Positions 1 through 7,908 of a stretch of DNA of 64,000 bases are shown here, one piece after another (positions within the stretch are counted from its first letter, which is position 1; every line of letters starts with the position of its first letter). The notes below the pieces were generated by a model. The model was not told the DNA's origin. It saw only the letters and a program-made list of their open reading frames with translations, and made no database searches. The position numbers and the translations under genes are program-made. This DNA is from JAWLGZ01 sp041690635 (GTDB taxonomy: Bacteria > Pseudomonadota > Gammaproteobacteria > Thiohalomonadales > Thiohalomonadaceae), in assembly GCA_041690635.1 (NCBI GenBank), contig JAWLGZ010000001.1:310001-374000 (forward strand), in the 5' to 3' direction.

Positions 1-434
1 GGCATCCGCCCGTGGCGGACCAACACCTCCGGTACCGGTTCCGGAAAACGCAGGACAAACAGATCGCCCTCGCGTCCCTCCACCTCGACCTCCACCGCCC
101 CTTCCAGCAACAGCGAAACGCCGGGGCGGGGCGATTTACTCGCTCGCACGTGGGCCAGTGCCCGGTGGGGGTCTGAAGTCACCCGCTCCACCAGCACCTC
201 CACCCGCCCGCCGCTCGCCTTGGCGCCGAACAGGCGCGCCGGCATGACGCGGGTGTCGTTCAACACCAGCAGGTCACCGGGATTCAGGAGGTCGATCAGA
301 TCAGAAAAACGCAGGTCCCGCCGCTCCCCACTCGCCCCGTCCAGAAACAGCAGCCGGCTCGCCCCCCGCTCGGCGGGCGGCGTCTGGGCGATCAGCTCCT
401 CGGGAAGATCAAAGTGGAAGTCGCGGCGGTGCAT
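1..434 (-). CDS. queA: S-adenosylmethionine:tRNA ribosyltransferase-isomerase, N-terminal part
   Basis: The first about 144 codons of QueA run off the left edge. QueA adds the cyclopentenediol moiety of SAM to preQ1-modified tRNA in queuosine synthesis. The N-terminus shows the family's FDLPEELIAQTPPAERGASRLL-type opening (residues about 7-28), then NPGDLLVLNDTRVMPARLFG (about 50-69), which is highly conserved in QueA. The ATG at 434 is the natural start because the family begins right before this helix. The gene reads away from the tRNA-Leu downstream of its promoter side. The rest of the gene is outside the window. Confidence 0.93.
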   Translation of the reverse strand, partial: MHRRDFHFDLPEELIAQTPPAERGASRLLFLDGASGERRDLRFSDLIDLLNPGDLLVLNDTRVMPARLFGAKASGGRVEVLVERVTSDPHRALAHVRASKSPRPGVSLLLEGAVEVEVEGREGDLFVLRFPEPVPEVLVRHGRM

Positions 435-501
435 GGGCGGCGGATGATAGCAGAATCCCGCCCCGCCACCGGATACGGGTGATTCCGCCCGCCGCTTTCT
501 C

Positions 502-507
502 TATAAT
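502..507 (+). promoter_or_regulatory. Likely -10 box of the tRNA-Leu promoter
   Basis: A perfect TATAAT lies 14 bases before the mature tRNA 5' end. No convincing TTGACA is seen; the best -35 candidate is a weak match around 479-484. The position suits a strong stable-RNA promoter, but this is inferred from sequence only. Confidence 0.5.
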
Positions 508-520
508 CCCCGCTTCCCCC

Positions 521-607
521 GCCGGGGTGGCGAAACTGGTAGACGCAGCAGACTCAAAATCTGCCGGTGGTGACACCATGTCGGTTCGATTCCGACCCTC
601 GGCACCA
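521..607 (+). tRNA. tRNA-Leu (anticodon CAA), integration target
   Basis: An 87-nt class II tRNA with an encoded CCA end. The anticodon stem GCAGA/TCTGC encloses the loop CTCAAAA, giving anticodon CAA (Leu). A long variable arm (TGGT/ACCA stem) and the T-arm GTCGG-TTCGATT-CCGAC are present, and the acceptor stem GCCGGGG pairs with the CCTCGGC end. Its 3' part, from the anticodon loop to CCA, is repeated at 11177-11234 and 34344-34399, so it is the attachment site of two adjacent integrated elements. This copy differs from the other two at three positions in the shared part (variable arm and T loop). Confidence 0.97.
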
Positions 608-904
608 TTAATTAAAACATCAAGTTACCTTCATAATCCTGATCTGCAACTCCCGCCAAAGACCGCGCATTTCGGCCCATGGTCCACCCGTGGTCCACTA
701 GCCAGCAACAATCCACCGCTCTGGCCTTGCTTTCCCGCCACCCGGCGACCCAACCAAGAGCCTCGCGACTCGCCCGAGCGGACCGGCCAGAAGCGCCACT
801 TCGGCGCAATTCTCGTCGGGGCAGGACGGCTGGGGTGGTGGACTGCTTGCCGCAGGCCCAACGGGTAGTCAGGAACTGCCCGTACAATCAGGCGTCCCCC
901 ACGA

Positions 905-1375
905 CTACGGAGTGGCTCTCAGGGCTTCCTCTACCGTTTGCAGGAGGCTATCTAGGCCAGAGACAATCAACCCGTGCGGCGGCAAAACGATGCCGTGAAC
1001 GTCTTCGGCATATCGAAGATGAAACGGCTTACGGTGAAGATCACTGAGACGAATCGCCCAATCTGGGGGCGGTAACCCAATGCTAAGTCCCTCGGTTACA
1101 GCCATCTCCCACAGGGCCACCAAGTGATGGTTCACGCCGGGTTTTCTCAAGTGGCGGTCTGAGCCAGCACGAGACAGGTAGGCCTTTAAGAGACATTCAA
1201 CAACGTGCGCGGCAACGAAAGCCAACGCGTAACCCGGCACCGGTGATGCAGCCGCCAGCACCCCCACCCCCGGTAGCATGTTTCGAGCCACGCCGAGATA
1301 GGTTTGAGGTGGCCGAGGAACCCCAACGCACACATCCCCTAAAGTGACGGACCCGACCCCTACGACAGGCTCCAT
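905..1375 (-). CDS. Hypothetical protein, possibly HEPN-like
   Basis: A 156-aa protein with no certain family. Around residues 48-90 it has an alpha-helical pattern (ALAFVAAHVVECLLKAYLSR, then NHHLVALWEMA) like the first helices of HEPN domains, which occur in nucleotidyltransferase-linked toxins and other RNases. I do not see a clear RX4-6H catalytic motif in the usual place, so an active RNase is not supported. It lies just inside the left attachment site, pointing away from the integrase. AGAGGGA stands about nine bases before the ATG at 1375. It could be a defence or maintenance gene of the element. Confidence 0.55.
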   Translation of the reverse strand: MEPVVGVGSVTLGDVCVGVPRPPQTYLGVARNMLPGVGVLAAASPVPGYALAFVAAHVVECLLKAYLSRAGSDRHLRKPGVNHHLVALWEMAVTEGLSIGLPPPDWAIRLSDLHRKPFHLRYAEDVHGIVLPPHGLIVSGLDSLLQTVEEALRATP

Positions 1376-1752
1376 TTTTCGATTCCCTCTTTGGATCTAC
1401 TTGCGGAGGTTACCAGTGCGGTCGATAGGCAGCCGGGGGAAATAACGCGCAAAACGAACCGAGGAATGGACCGCCAGTGGACCACGGCATCATAGGCAGC
1501 AACTAGAACATCATATCCCCTTGTTTTATCTCCTTGTAATTCAGTTCATACATCAGACTGTTCATCTTGTGTTGCAGATTAATCCACGTTGTTGTAGGGT
1601 TTTGCGGTGAGAAGAAGAAGCGGGCCAGACGGGTGTTAGCAGCACCCGCCCGGCCCTGACCATCAACCTACCTGGGAAGAGGTACGGCAAATGGCTACTG
1701 ACGAGAATACCAAGGCGCTCGCCCTCCCCTCCACACTTAGGAGGACGTAACG
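1376..1752. other. Intergenic region upstream of the integrase
   Basis: A 377-base divergent region between the HEPN-like gene and the integrase. It presumably holds both promoters and possibly an excisionase or regulator site. I see no coding frame with a ribosome site that I would trust and no clear hairpin terminator. Confidence 0.5.
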
Positions 1753-2865
1753 ATGGCCTCAATTCAGAAGCGGAGCGATTCGGAGGGTAATACGACCTAC
1801 CGGGTCCGGGTGCGCCTCAAGGGCTACCCGATCCAAACAGCGACGTTCAGCCGGGTGACCGACGCGAAGAAGTGGGCGCAGTCCACCGAATCGGCGATTC
1901 GGGAGCGCCGGCACTTCAAGACCTCCGAAGCAAAGCGGCGCACCGTCGCGGAACTGATAGACCGCTACACAAAGGAGGTTCTACCCGGCAAGAAGGACGG
2001 CACCCAACGCGACCAGCGCCAGCAGCTTCAGTGGTGGCGGGACAAGCTCGGGGTATATTCCCTTGCCGACCTCAGTCCGGCACTGGTGAGCGAATGCCGG
2101 GACAAGCTCTCTCGGGAACCCATCAACGAACCTGGCAAGCCGAACCGTACCCGAACCCCGGCGCGGGTGAACCGCTACCTGGCCGCCCTCAGTCACGCCT
2201 TCACGGTCGCCGTACGCGAGTGGCAATGGCTGGAAGACAACCCGCTGCGCAAGGTAAGCAAGCTGAGGGAGCCGAGGGGCCGCGTTCGATTTCTCTCGGA
2301 GGACGAGGTAGGCCCTAACGGCGAAATCATAGAGGGCGAACGCACGCGACTCCTGAAAGCCTGCAAGGAGAGTCGAAGCCCGGACCTGTACGACGCCGTT
2401 GTACTAGCGCTGTCGACCGGAGCCCGCAAGATGGAGATCCTTGGGCTGCGCTGGCGCCAAGTGGATTTGAAACGTGGACTCATCGTCCTCGAAGACACCA
2501 AGAACAACGACCGGCGCGGCCTCCCGTTGGCTGGGCACGCACTGGAACTGATGCGGGAACGTGCCAAGGTGCGGCGCATTGACTCCGATCTGGTGTTCCC
2601 CTCTGTCGACGGCCCCCAACGCCCCCTCGACCCACGAGCCGCCTTCTTGGCGGCACTGGAACGCGCTGGAATCGAAGACTTCCGCTGGCACGACCTACGC
2701 CACTCCGCCGCCTCCTATCTCGCCATGAACGGCGCCAGTCTCGCCGAAATCGCCGAAGTGCTGGGACACAAGACGTTGGCGATGGTGAAGCGGTACTCGC
2801 ATTTGAGCGCCGACCACACCGCCGGGGTGGTGGCACGAATGAACGAAAAGATTTTCGGGGGCTGA
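1753..2865 (+). CDS. int: Tyrosine-type site-specific integrase
   Basis: A 370-aa tyrosine recombinase, full length for an integrative-element integrase. The N-terminus (residues about 1-60) is an AP2-like arm-binding region with YRVRVRLKGYP. A SAM-like core-binding domain spans about 64-165 and the catalytic domain about 175-365. Catalytic residues are visible: R225 (STGARKMEILGLRW), K250, H313 and R316 (HDLRHSAASYL), H339 (LGHKTLAMV) and Y348 (KRYSHLS). A strong AGGAGG precedes the ATG at 1753. It is the only integrase in the window and sits next to the tRNA-Leu end, so it probably recombines the tRNA 3' ends at 551-607, 11177-11234 and 34344-34399. Confidence 0.95.
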   Translation: MASIQKRSDSEGNTTYRVRVRLKGYPIQTATFSRVTDAKKWAQSTESAIRERRHFKTSEAKRRTVAELIDRYTKEVLPGKKDGTQRDQRQQLQWWRDKLGVYSLADLSPALVSECRDKLSREPINEPGKPNRTRTPARVNRYLAALSHAFTVAVREWQWLEDNPLRKVSKLREPRGRVRFLSEDEVGPNGEIIEGERTRLLKACKESRSPDLYDAVVLALSTGARKMEILGLRWRQVDLKRGLIVLEDTKNNDRRGLPLAGHALELMRERAKVRRIDSDLVFPSVDGPQRPLDPRAAFLAALERAGIEDFRWHDLRHSAASYLAMNGASLAEIAEVLGHKTLAMVKRYSHLSADHTAGVVARMNEKIFGG

Positions 2866-2869
2866 GGCG

Positions 2870-4291
2870 ATGACGACGGAGACGTTGGGCGACGCACACC
2901 GCCGACACTCGTTGCAGTCGATAGAACTCCGGTGGTTCTTCCGCGTTCTGGAGTTGACCCTTGCAGAGACGAGCCCTGGCGAGAACCCATTCGACATCAT
3001 AGGTACGCTTCGCGAAAACGGTTTGAGGTTCACAGCGGCAGCAGAGGGCTACATTGGCTATTTCCATCCGATTCTGGGTGGGGACATATCGCCCGTCCTA
3101 GCAAGGGTAAAAGGGGACTGGGAAGCTCTTGCAAACGAGGCGTGGGAGTCACCGACCGGGGTGGCGCGCAATACCTCGAAGCGCGAGGACGCAATGTGGC
3201 GGCATGAAGTGCCCATCTGCGCTGGTGATCTCAACGAATACCAAATGCCGATTGGCGATCTATGGGTAAGAGAGAGCGACTACGCCGAGGTCTGCGGACG
3301 ACTGGGGCTAAAGACCTATTACTGGCCAAGAGTCCCGTGGCCTCAAGAACTCGCAGATATCGAAGAACGCGAAAGCTGCGATCCCGATAAGTTGGAATTT
3401 TGGTTCGAACGGGGTTACGAGGAAACGACATCGAAGCGACGAGCCGCCCCAAGCATCTCCAGCGAAGAACTTGAGCGCAAGTGGAAGGAACAATCCGTCC
3501 AGCGCCAGTTATCAGGAACCGGTGCATATTTTCCGCTGAAGCAAGCGGCCTGCTTTGCGTTCGGCGTGCCCGACGGAGTACGGATGAATAGCGCCAATCC
3601 GGCTTGGCTTCTGTGGCTAGATGCCATTTCAGCAAAAAAGGAGGGATGGAAGGTACGCGACATCGAGCGTCCAGAGGTTGAAGGGGGCGCCGCCTTCCAT
3701 ATTGCCGACTTCATCGAATGGTCGATTCAGAACGACCATGAAGTCTCTGCATTAGCCATTGAAGAAGCACGGCGGTACGGCGACGTTTCGGACACCTTCG
3801 AGCAGACTGTCAGGCTGTACGAGATTGAGCGTAAGAAGGACGGATTGAGGCGCGCAAATTTTACGACCGGCGAGGGATTACTCGAGCGCGAAAAAATACT
3901 TGCAGAACTAGAGGACGAAAAGCTCGCCCTGGAGCGGGAATTGACAGCACGACGCCAAGGACCAGCGCTTCGCGTCCCCGAGCGACCTGGTGACGCGTCT
4001 AACCGGAATGATGAAGCGCAACTGGCCGGGGCCGAGCAAGCACAAGTACCAATCCAAGAACGACGGGTGTCCCGTCTTTTGAAATGGTTAGATGAGCAAG
4101 GAATTCCGGCAGAAGCGCGTCTTCCATTGAGGGGCTACTCTCTTGAAGATATCTATCGGGCACTGGTCCAATTCACCGAATTCCGCAGTGAACATTCTTC
4201 GGGTGATCCGATAGAGTTTTCATCATTCAAGAAACACTTTTGGAAGCCACAGAAAGTCTGCAGACTGCCCACTCGCAATACAGAAAAATGA
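2870..4291 (+). CDS. Hypothetical protein of the integrative element
   Basis: A 473-aa protein with no family I recognise. It starts four bases after the integrase stop, so the two are probably cotranscribed. The N-terminal two thirds is globular and rich in Trp and acidic residues. Residues about 315-365 (ERKKDGLRRANF, then LEREKILAELEDEKLALERELTARR) predict a charged coiled coil. The last about 80 residues form a separate helical unit. No catalytic motif, signal peptide or membrane segment is visible. Codon use is slightly less GC-biased than in the core genes, which suits a mobile region. Confidence 0.7.
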   Translation: MTTETLGDAHRRHSLQSIELRWFFRVLELTLAETSPGENPFDIIGTLRENGLRFTAAAEGYIGYFHPILGGDISPVLARVKGDWEALANEAWESPTGVARNTSKREDAMWRHEVPICAGDLNEYQMPIGDLWVRESDYAEVCGRLGLKTYYWPRVPWPQELADIEERESCDPDKLEFWFERGYEETTSKRRAAPSISSEELERKWKEQSVQRQLSGTGAYFPLKQAACFAFGVPDGVRMNSANPAWLLWLDAISAKKEGWKVRDIERPEVEGGAAFHIADFIEWSIQNDHEVSALAIEEARRYGDVSDTFEQTVRLYEIERKKDGLRRANFTTGEGLLEREKILAELEDEKLALERELTARRQGPALRVPERPGDASNRNDEAQLAGAEQAQVPIQERRVSRLLKWLDEQGIPAEARLPLRGYSLEDIYRALVQFTEFRSEHSSGDPIEFSSFKKHFWKPQKVCRLPTRNTEK

Positions 4292-4308
4292 CATTCTGGC
4301 CCGCAGAG

Positions 4309-4333
4309 GGGGGATATAGTCCCACTATCCCCC
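4309..4333. promoter_or_regulatory. Inverted repeat GGGGGATA...CTATCCCCC, possible operator
   Basis: GGGGGATATAG and CTATCCCCC face each other around TCCCA. A related unit, TTGTCCCGGCTCTATCCCCCC, recurs at 4371-4391, and TTGTCCCCC lies between them at about 4336. There is no T-run directly after the repeat, so it looks more like a protein-binding site or weak hairpin than a terminator. It lies in the 200-base gap before the cluster of small DNA-binding genes. Confidence 0.4.
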
Positions 4334-4492
4334 AATTGTCCCCCTTGTTTTTGCCTTGAGCACGGGTTGATTGTCCCGGCTCTATCCCCCCTAACCTCCT
4401 CCACAACACGCCACGGACCGGCGCGTGAATCGGAAACCGCCAGCGGCATCGGACAGCCAAGGCGGCATGATTAACCGATGTGGAGGCAACCA

Positions 4493-4711
4493 ATGGCTAC
4501 CGAAGCCGCTACCACCCTGTACGACGTAAACACCCTTGCAGCCAAGCATCCGGGCCTAAACAAGGGCGGCATCCGCTGGGCGATCTTCAACGCTGAAACA
4601 AATGGGCTTGCCGCGTCCGGCGCACTCATTCGCATGGGCCGGAAGGTCTTGCTCGATGAATCCCTGTTTCTCGAATGGCTGCGCGGCGGAAACGCCAAGC
4701 AAGCGGCCTGA
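4493..4711 (+). CDS. Small DNA-binding-like protein
   Basis: A 72-aa protein. I chose the ATG at 4493 over the in-frame ATG at 4478 because TGGAGG (4481-4486) sits six bases before it. The sequence DVNTLAAKHPGLNKGGIRWAIF followed by GALIRMGRKVLLDESLFLEWL has the order of an excisionase/AlpA-like winged helix: a recognition helix, a strand reading xxRxGRKVLxD, then a C-terminal helix. Proteins of this kind often act as regulator or directionality factor in satellites. The function is inferred from pattern only. Confidence 0.65.
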   Translation: MATEAATTLYDVNTLAAKHPGLNKGGIRWAIFNAETNGLAASGALIRMGRKVLLDESLFLEWLRGGNAKQAA

Positions 4712-4721
4712 GGAGGGGAGC

Positions 4722-5108
4722 ATGAACCAGAAACAAACCACCCCGCACGGGGCGGGGCGTGGTGACACTTCGATTGTCCTGGCAGACGCGAAGGAGTCTA
4801 TCACCCCCGAACACAAAACCGCTATCCCTGGCCGGCCGACCTCCGAACGGTTGTCGCGCACCCTTGCGGCCTTGGCCAATGGCGGCGAACTCTCCAACCG
4901 CCAAATCAGCAAGATCTCTGGTCAACTCAATGGGCCGGACATCATTCACCGGCTCCGCAAGCTGGGATGGGTCATCCACTGCCGATTGGTGACGGTGGTC
5001 GACCGCGACGGTAAACGCAGTCACCCGGGCCGCTGGCGTCTCGACCAGACGCACCTCTCTATTGCGCGTGAAATGGTGAGCGAGCACGACGGGGGGGACG
5101 CAGCATGA
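4722..5108 (+). CDS. Helix-turn-helix protein
   Basis: A 128-aa protein starting at the ATG at 4722, preceded by AGGAGGGG. Residues about 45-110 (RTLAALANGGELSNRQISKI, then DIIHRLRKLGWVIHCRLV) match the helix-turn-helix layout seen in phage and plasmid HTH_39-like proteins, in which a low-complexity first helix is followed by an R-x-x-x-L-x-x-x-G-W-x-I wing. The first about 40 residues are probably disordered. It follows the small DNA-binding gene by ten bases and overlaps the next gene by ATGA. Role: probably transcription or replication control of the element. Confidence 0.65.
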   Translation: MNQKQTTPHGAGRGDTSIVLADAKESITPEHKTAIPGRPTSERLSRTLAALANGGELSNRQISKISGQLNGPDIIHRLRKLGWVIHCRLVTVVDRDGKRSHPGRWRLDQTHLSIAREMVSEHDGGDAA

Positions 5109-5296
5109 CAACCCTCCCACACGTCAATCCCGACCAGATCGGCGCGGCTCTAATGCAGGCGGCCGTTGCCGGTGTTCCAGAAATCGGCGCCATGCTCGCA
5201 TTGGTAGCGGTGCAATCCGGGCTATTCCCCGAACGTGAGGCACTTCGGATCGTTGGACCGCGTTACCTGGCGAAAGCAGGAAGGGAGGCGGCGTGA
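5105..5296 (+). CDS. Small hypothetical protein
   Basis: A 63-aa protein coupled to its neighbours by an ATGA overlap upstream; the next gene starts immediately after its stop. The centre (PEIGAMLALVAVQSGLFPEREALRIVG) is helical and mildly hydrophobic but not a clear membrane segment. No family is recognised. The tight spacing is the main evidence that it is real. Confidence 0.55.
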   Translation: MTTLPHVNPDQIGAALMQAAVAGVPEIGAMLALVAVQSGLFPEREALRIVGPRYLAKAGREAA

Positions 5297-5740
5297 ATGC
5301 GACAGGAAGAGAAGTTCCGCCGCACGAACAACCGGGCCACAACCCAGACGTTTGCTGGAATCCCGCATGCGGTACTGCGTACAAGGAAGTACGCATCCCT
5401 TTCGGGTTGGGCCGTCAAGCTGCTGGTGGATGTCGTTGCGCAATACACGGGGAGGAACAACGGCGACCTGACCGCAGCATGGGCGGTAATGCACCCGAAG
5501 GGCTGGCGCTCCAAGGGCACCCTGCATGCAGCTTGCAACGAACTCATACGCGTGGGCTTCATCGTGCTGACCCGCCAAGGGGGCAAGAACCGTTGTTCTC
5601 TCTTCGGCATCACATGGCAACCCATAGACGAGTGTCGCGACAACCGAACCAAGACCAGCAAACTGGACATGGCGGCGACGACAACAGCGCTTGGAACCTG
5701 GAAAGACGCGCAGCCAGAGCCGGGCAGAGGGGCGACGTGA
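5297..5740 (+). CDS. Winged-helix protein, probable replication-initiation type
   Basis: A 147-aa protein. Residues 20-115 (LRTRKYASLSGWAVKLLVDV, later WRSKGTLHAACNELIRVGFI and GGKNRCSLFGITW) have the winged-helix form of small replication-initiator-like proteins of satellites and cryptic plasmids: a first helix 'xxLSxxAxxLLxxLxxxYxGxNNG', then a recognition helix 'SKGTLxxAxxELxxxGFI', then a beta wing. The tail is basic and disordered. Iteron-like repeats follow directly in 5755-5887, as expected for a rep-ori pair. I call it Rep-like from this pattern and context, not from a family match. Confidence 0.6.
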   Translation: MRQEEKFRRTNNRATTQTFAGIPHAVLRTRKYASLSGWAVKLLVDVVAQYTGRNNGDLTAAWAVMHPKGWRSKGTLHAACNELIRVGFIVLTRQGGKNRCSLFGITWQPIDECRDNRTKTSKLDMAATTTALGTWKDAQPEPGRGAT

Positions 5741-5754
5741 AATTGGATGCGGTG

Positions 5755-5887
5755 CCCGCTATGCGTACCAACTTACTCGCCATGCGGGCCAGTCTGAAAA
5801 GAACGGTAGCCAATGAACGTCGCACTACCCGCCATGCGGGCCAGTCATGCAGATTTTGCATTCCTCATTACCCGCTATGCGTACACC
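5755..5887 (+). repeat. Iteron-like repeats, candidate origin
   Basis: Four copies of a CCGC(C/T)ATGCG core lie at 5755, 5776, 5828 and 5871. The two inner copies share CGCCATGCGGGCCAGTC, the two outer ones CCCGCTATGCGTAC. They sit in the non-coding stretch between the Rep-like gene and the first HGGxSTG gene. A short AT-richer stretch (GATTTTGCATTCCTCATTA) lies between copies three and four, as expected of an origin. The function is inferred. Confidence 0.45.
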
Positions 5888-5951
5888 TACTAGGTATACC
5901 AGGGGGGAGGGCCATGAACGACCATGAAGAATATTTGGGGGTGACCATCTC

Positions 5952-6188
5952 ATGCCTGGACGAAAGAAAATCATTTGCGGGGTCGTCACCAAGAAGGGCA
6001 CCCCATGCCAGTGCAAAGCACTCGGCAATGGTCGTTGCCGCTTTCATGGCGGCGAAGGGATCGCACCCGAAGACCGGGAGCGGGCCATGCGGGCGGTGGC
6101 AAAGCTCAAACGCGAGACGGAGAAGTGGCTGCGCGAACGTGGAGTTTCGCGACAGATACGCAGGGGCGCGCGGGCGCCCACGTCATAA
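5952..6188 (+). CDS. HGGxSTG-type motif protein, copy 1
   Basis: A 78-aa protein with ICGVVTKKGTPCQCKALGNG then RCRFHGG at residues 8-34. This is the Cys- and His-containing motif of short 'HGGxSTG' proteins found in phages and prophages: G-x-P-C-x-x-x-x-x-x-N-G-R-C-x-x-H-G-G. The motif could bind one metal ion through C9, C18, C20, C29 and H32. The serine version of the last part is replaced by HGGEGIAP. The C-terminal half is basic and helical. Two paralogues follow at 6827 and 7905. The family's function is not known to me. Confidence 0.7.
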   Translation: MPGRKKIICGVVTKKGTPCQCKALGNGRCRFHGGEGIAPEDRERAMRAVAKLKRETEKWLRERGVSRQIRRGARAPTS

Positions 6189-6773
6189 GGTTCGGCAGAA
6201 CATCGCCCCATGCGCCGGAAAACTGATTGGCGGGTTTCACGCGGTTTCAACCCCTAACGCGCGCTTGGCGTGTTATGCGGCCGACAAGTTCGCCGCCAGT
6301 GGAACATCCAGAAAACCGCCAGTAGAAGCAGCGCCGACAAGGCTGGAGCCATCGCCATGAAATTCAAACGCAACCGTCCAATTTACCCAGAGCAAATCCT
6401 TGCCGGTCGCGTACTGGCCGGGCTGACCATGGATCAACTTGCCGCCGAGTCAGGCACCACCCGGCAGACGCTATGGCGGTACTGCCATCACGGCAGTGGC
6501 ACGGTGACCTACATCCTGGAGGACATCCGCGAAGCCCTGGAGAGCCACGGTGTGGTCCTGATTGACCGGACTGAAAAGCACGGCCCCGGTGTGGCGATGG
6601 CTGGTAACAGCGCAAGAACAGCGAAGAGGTGAGTCTTGCGACAGGTACGCGCGGGTGTGCGCGGGCGTCTTGAGGTCCGGCAGGAACACCGCCACCGGAC
6701 AGGTGGGACGCAACCGGCGGTTAAATTTTCTCGCCCCAGTACGCGCGGGCGTGTGCACGTCTTGAGGTTCGGT
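6148..6773 (+). repeat. Three related segments around TACGCGCGGGCG...GTCTTGAGGTTCGG
   Basis: Segments at 6148-6206, 6636-6692 and 6737-6773 are imperfect copies. They share GCGACAGGTACGC, a CGCGCGGGCG run and CTTGAGGT(T/C)CGG. The first overlaps the 3' end of HGGxSTG copy 1; the other two are non-coding and lie before copy 2. They look like remains of local duplications that spread the HGGxSTG genes. Confidence 0.55.
6357..6632 (+). CDS. XRE-like helix-turn-helix regulator
   Basis: A 91-aa protein starting at the ATG at 6357. Residues about 20-60 (LTMDQLAAESGTTRQTLWRY) form a clear helix-turn-helix of the Cro/CI (XRE) type, followed by LEDIREALESHGVVLIDRTE, which is the usual end of plasmid and phage XRE regulators where the gene for a controlled function follows. 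GGAG lies about ten bases before the start. It probably controls element genes. It lies between two HGGxSTG genes. Confidence 0.75.
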   Translation: MKFKRNRPIYPEQILAGRVLAGLTMDQLAAESGTTRQTLWRYCHHGSGTVTYILEDIREALESHGVVLIDRTEKHGPGVAMAGNSARTAKR

Positions 6774-6826
6774 CATTCAGCGGTAAGCAGCGTTCCGCGC
6801 ATGCGTGTTGTGAGGTTCGGAGAGCG

Positions 6827-7015
6827 ATGAGAAGAAAGACGATCTGCGGCGCAAGAGCCAAGAGCACCTGCCAGCCGTGCCAAGCCAAGGCGCTCGCGAA
6901 TGGTCGATGCAAATTACATGGCGGGCTTTCCACCGGGCCGCAGACGGAAGAAGGGCGGCGCCGGGCCTTGGGAAACCTTCGACAGTTTCGGGCAAGGGGG
7001 ATGGAAACGGAATGA
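6827..7015 (+). CDS. HGGxSTG-type motif protein, copy 2
   Basis: A 62-aa protein, essentially the motif alone: TICGARAKSTCQPCQAKALA, then NGRCKLHGGLSTGPQTEEG, then a basic RRRALGNLRQFRARG tail. It carries the full HGGxSTGP signature. GGAGAG precedes the ATG. Its stop overlaps the start of the membrane protein gene (ATGA at 7012), so the two are translationally coupled. Confidence 0.72.
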   Translation: MRRKTICGARAKSTCQPCQAKALANGRCKLHGGLSTGPQTEEGRRRALGNLRQFRARGMETE

Positions 7016-7908
7016 ACCGGCTGGCTGCCATCTATCCGACCCTTCTTCTCGTCGGCGGTGTCGCTCTCATCCAGTATCACGCCATCGCGTTCTGGAGTGA
7101 TGCGGTCGACCCGGTGACCGGATGGGCATGGTCGATTCTGCTGGAACTCGTGGCGCTCTGGCTCTGGTACGAACGCCACACCCGCCCCTTGGCATTCATC
7201 GCAACGCTTCTCGTCCTCTCTGGGCCGCTGTATCAGGTTTCGGCACCCTTGGTGAAGGCCATAGCCGAGAACGCGACTGAGAGCGCGTCAGAACCGCAGA
7301 GAGTGGCATTGCTGCGCGAAGCCATCGCCCAAGATGAAGCAAGCCTGCAAACCTTTCTGGAGAACTCACAGGCGCGTTCGGGCTGGCTACCGGCCATTGA
7401 AGCGGCACGCGCATCGCTGGATGAGAAGCGGGAGCAACTGCGGGAGTTGCTGACCCGCTCCGCTGAAACCCTGCCTTGGCAGCAAGTCGCCGTTATCGTG
7501 CTCCAAGCCGTCGCGCTGGTGCTGATTCAGATTTCCAACGTGCTCGCGATTACGGCGCTTTCACGGTTGTGGATGGAAACGGCCAACACCACGGCATGGA
7601 AACGCACCAGGAAGACGCCGCCTGAGAACAGACCGAAAACAGACAACCGGAGCGCCGGCACACGCAAGCGAGGTCAGACGGAAGAGGCCACAGAGGAGCC
7701 ACCAGTCACGCACATTCAGTCCGCCCTTCGGTCACTCTTGGAGGCCAACGGGCTCAGCGCTCGGGCCTTCGCCAAACAGAACGGGTTCAGTCCACGGGAT
7801 CTCTCGCTGGTCCTGCACGACCAGGAGAACCGAAAGGCCGGGAAGCGCCGGGCACCCCGAAAGGTCTTCGACCAGCTATCGGCCCTGCTGCTGGAGGATG
7901 CTGCATGA
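7012..7908 (+). CDS. Membrane protein with C-terminal HTH-like region
   Basis: A 298-aa protein. I use the ATG at 7012 because it overlaps the preceding stop and removes a non-coding upstream extension. Three hydrophobic segments lie near the N-terminus (about 5-25, 34-50 and 58-78), then a coiled-coil region about 85-145, then a fourth membrane segment about 152-180 (VAVIVLQAVALVLIQISNVL). The soluble tail includes SALRSLLEANGLSARAFAKQ, whose spacing resembles a phage-type helix-turn-helix. A membrane protein with a DNA-binding-like tail is unusual. Coupled by ATGA to the next gene. Function unknown. Confidence 0.7.
   Translation: MNRLAAIYPTLLLVGGVALIQYHAIAFWSDAVDPVTGWAWSILLELVALWLWYERHTRPLAFIATLLVLSGPLYQVSAPLVKAIAENATESASEPQRVALLREAIAQDEASLQTFLENSQARSGWLPAIEAARASLDEKREQLRELLTRSAETLPWQQVAVIVLQAVALVLIQISNVLAITALSRLWMETANTTAWKRTRKTPPENRPKTDNRSAGTRKRGQTEEATEEPPVTHIQSALRSLLEANGLSARAFAKQNGFSPRDLSLVLHDQENRKAGKRRAPRKVFDQLSALLLEDAA

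Noticed and set aside
5293..6360. A 355-codon plus-strand open frame
   Set aside because: It overlaps the Rep-like, HGGxSTG and repeat features in another frame, and its translation is low-complexity and unlike any protein.
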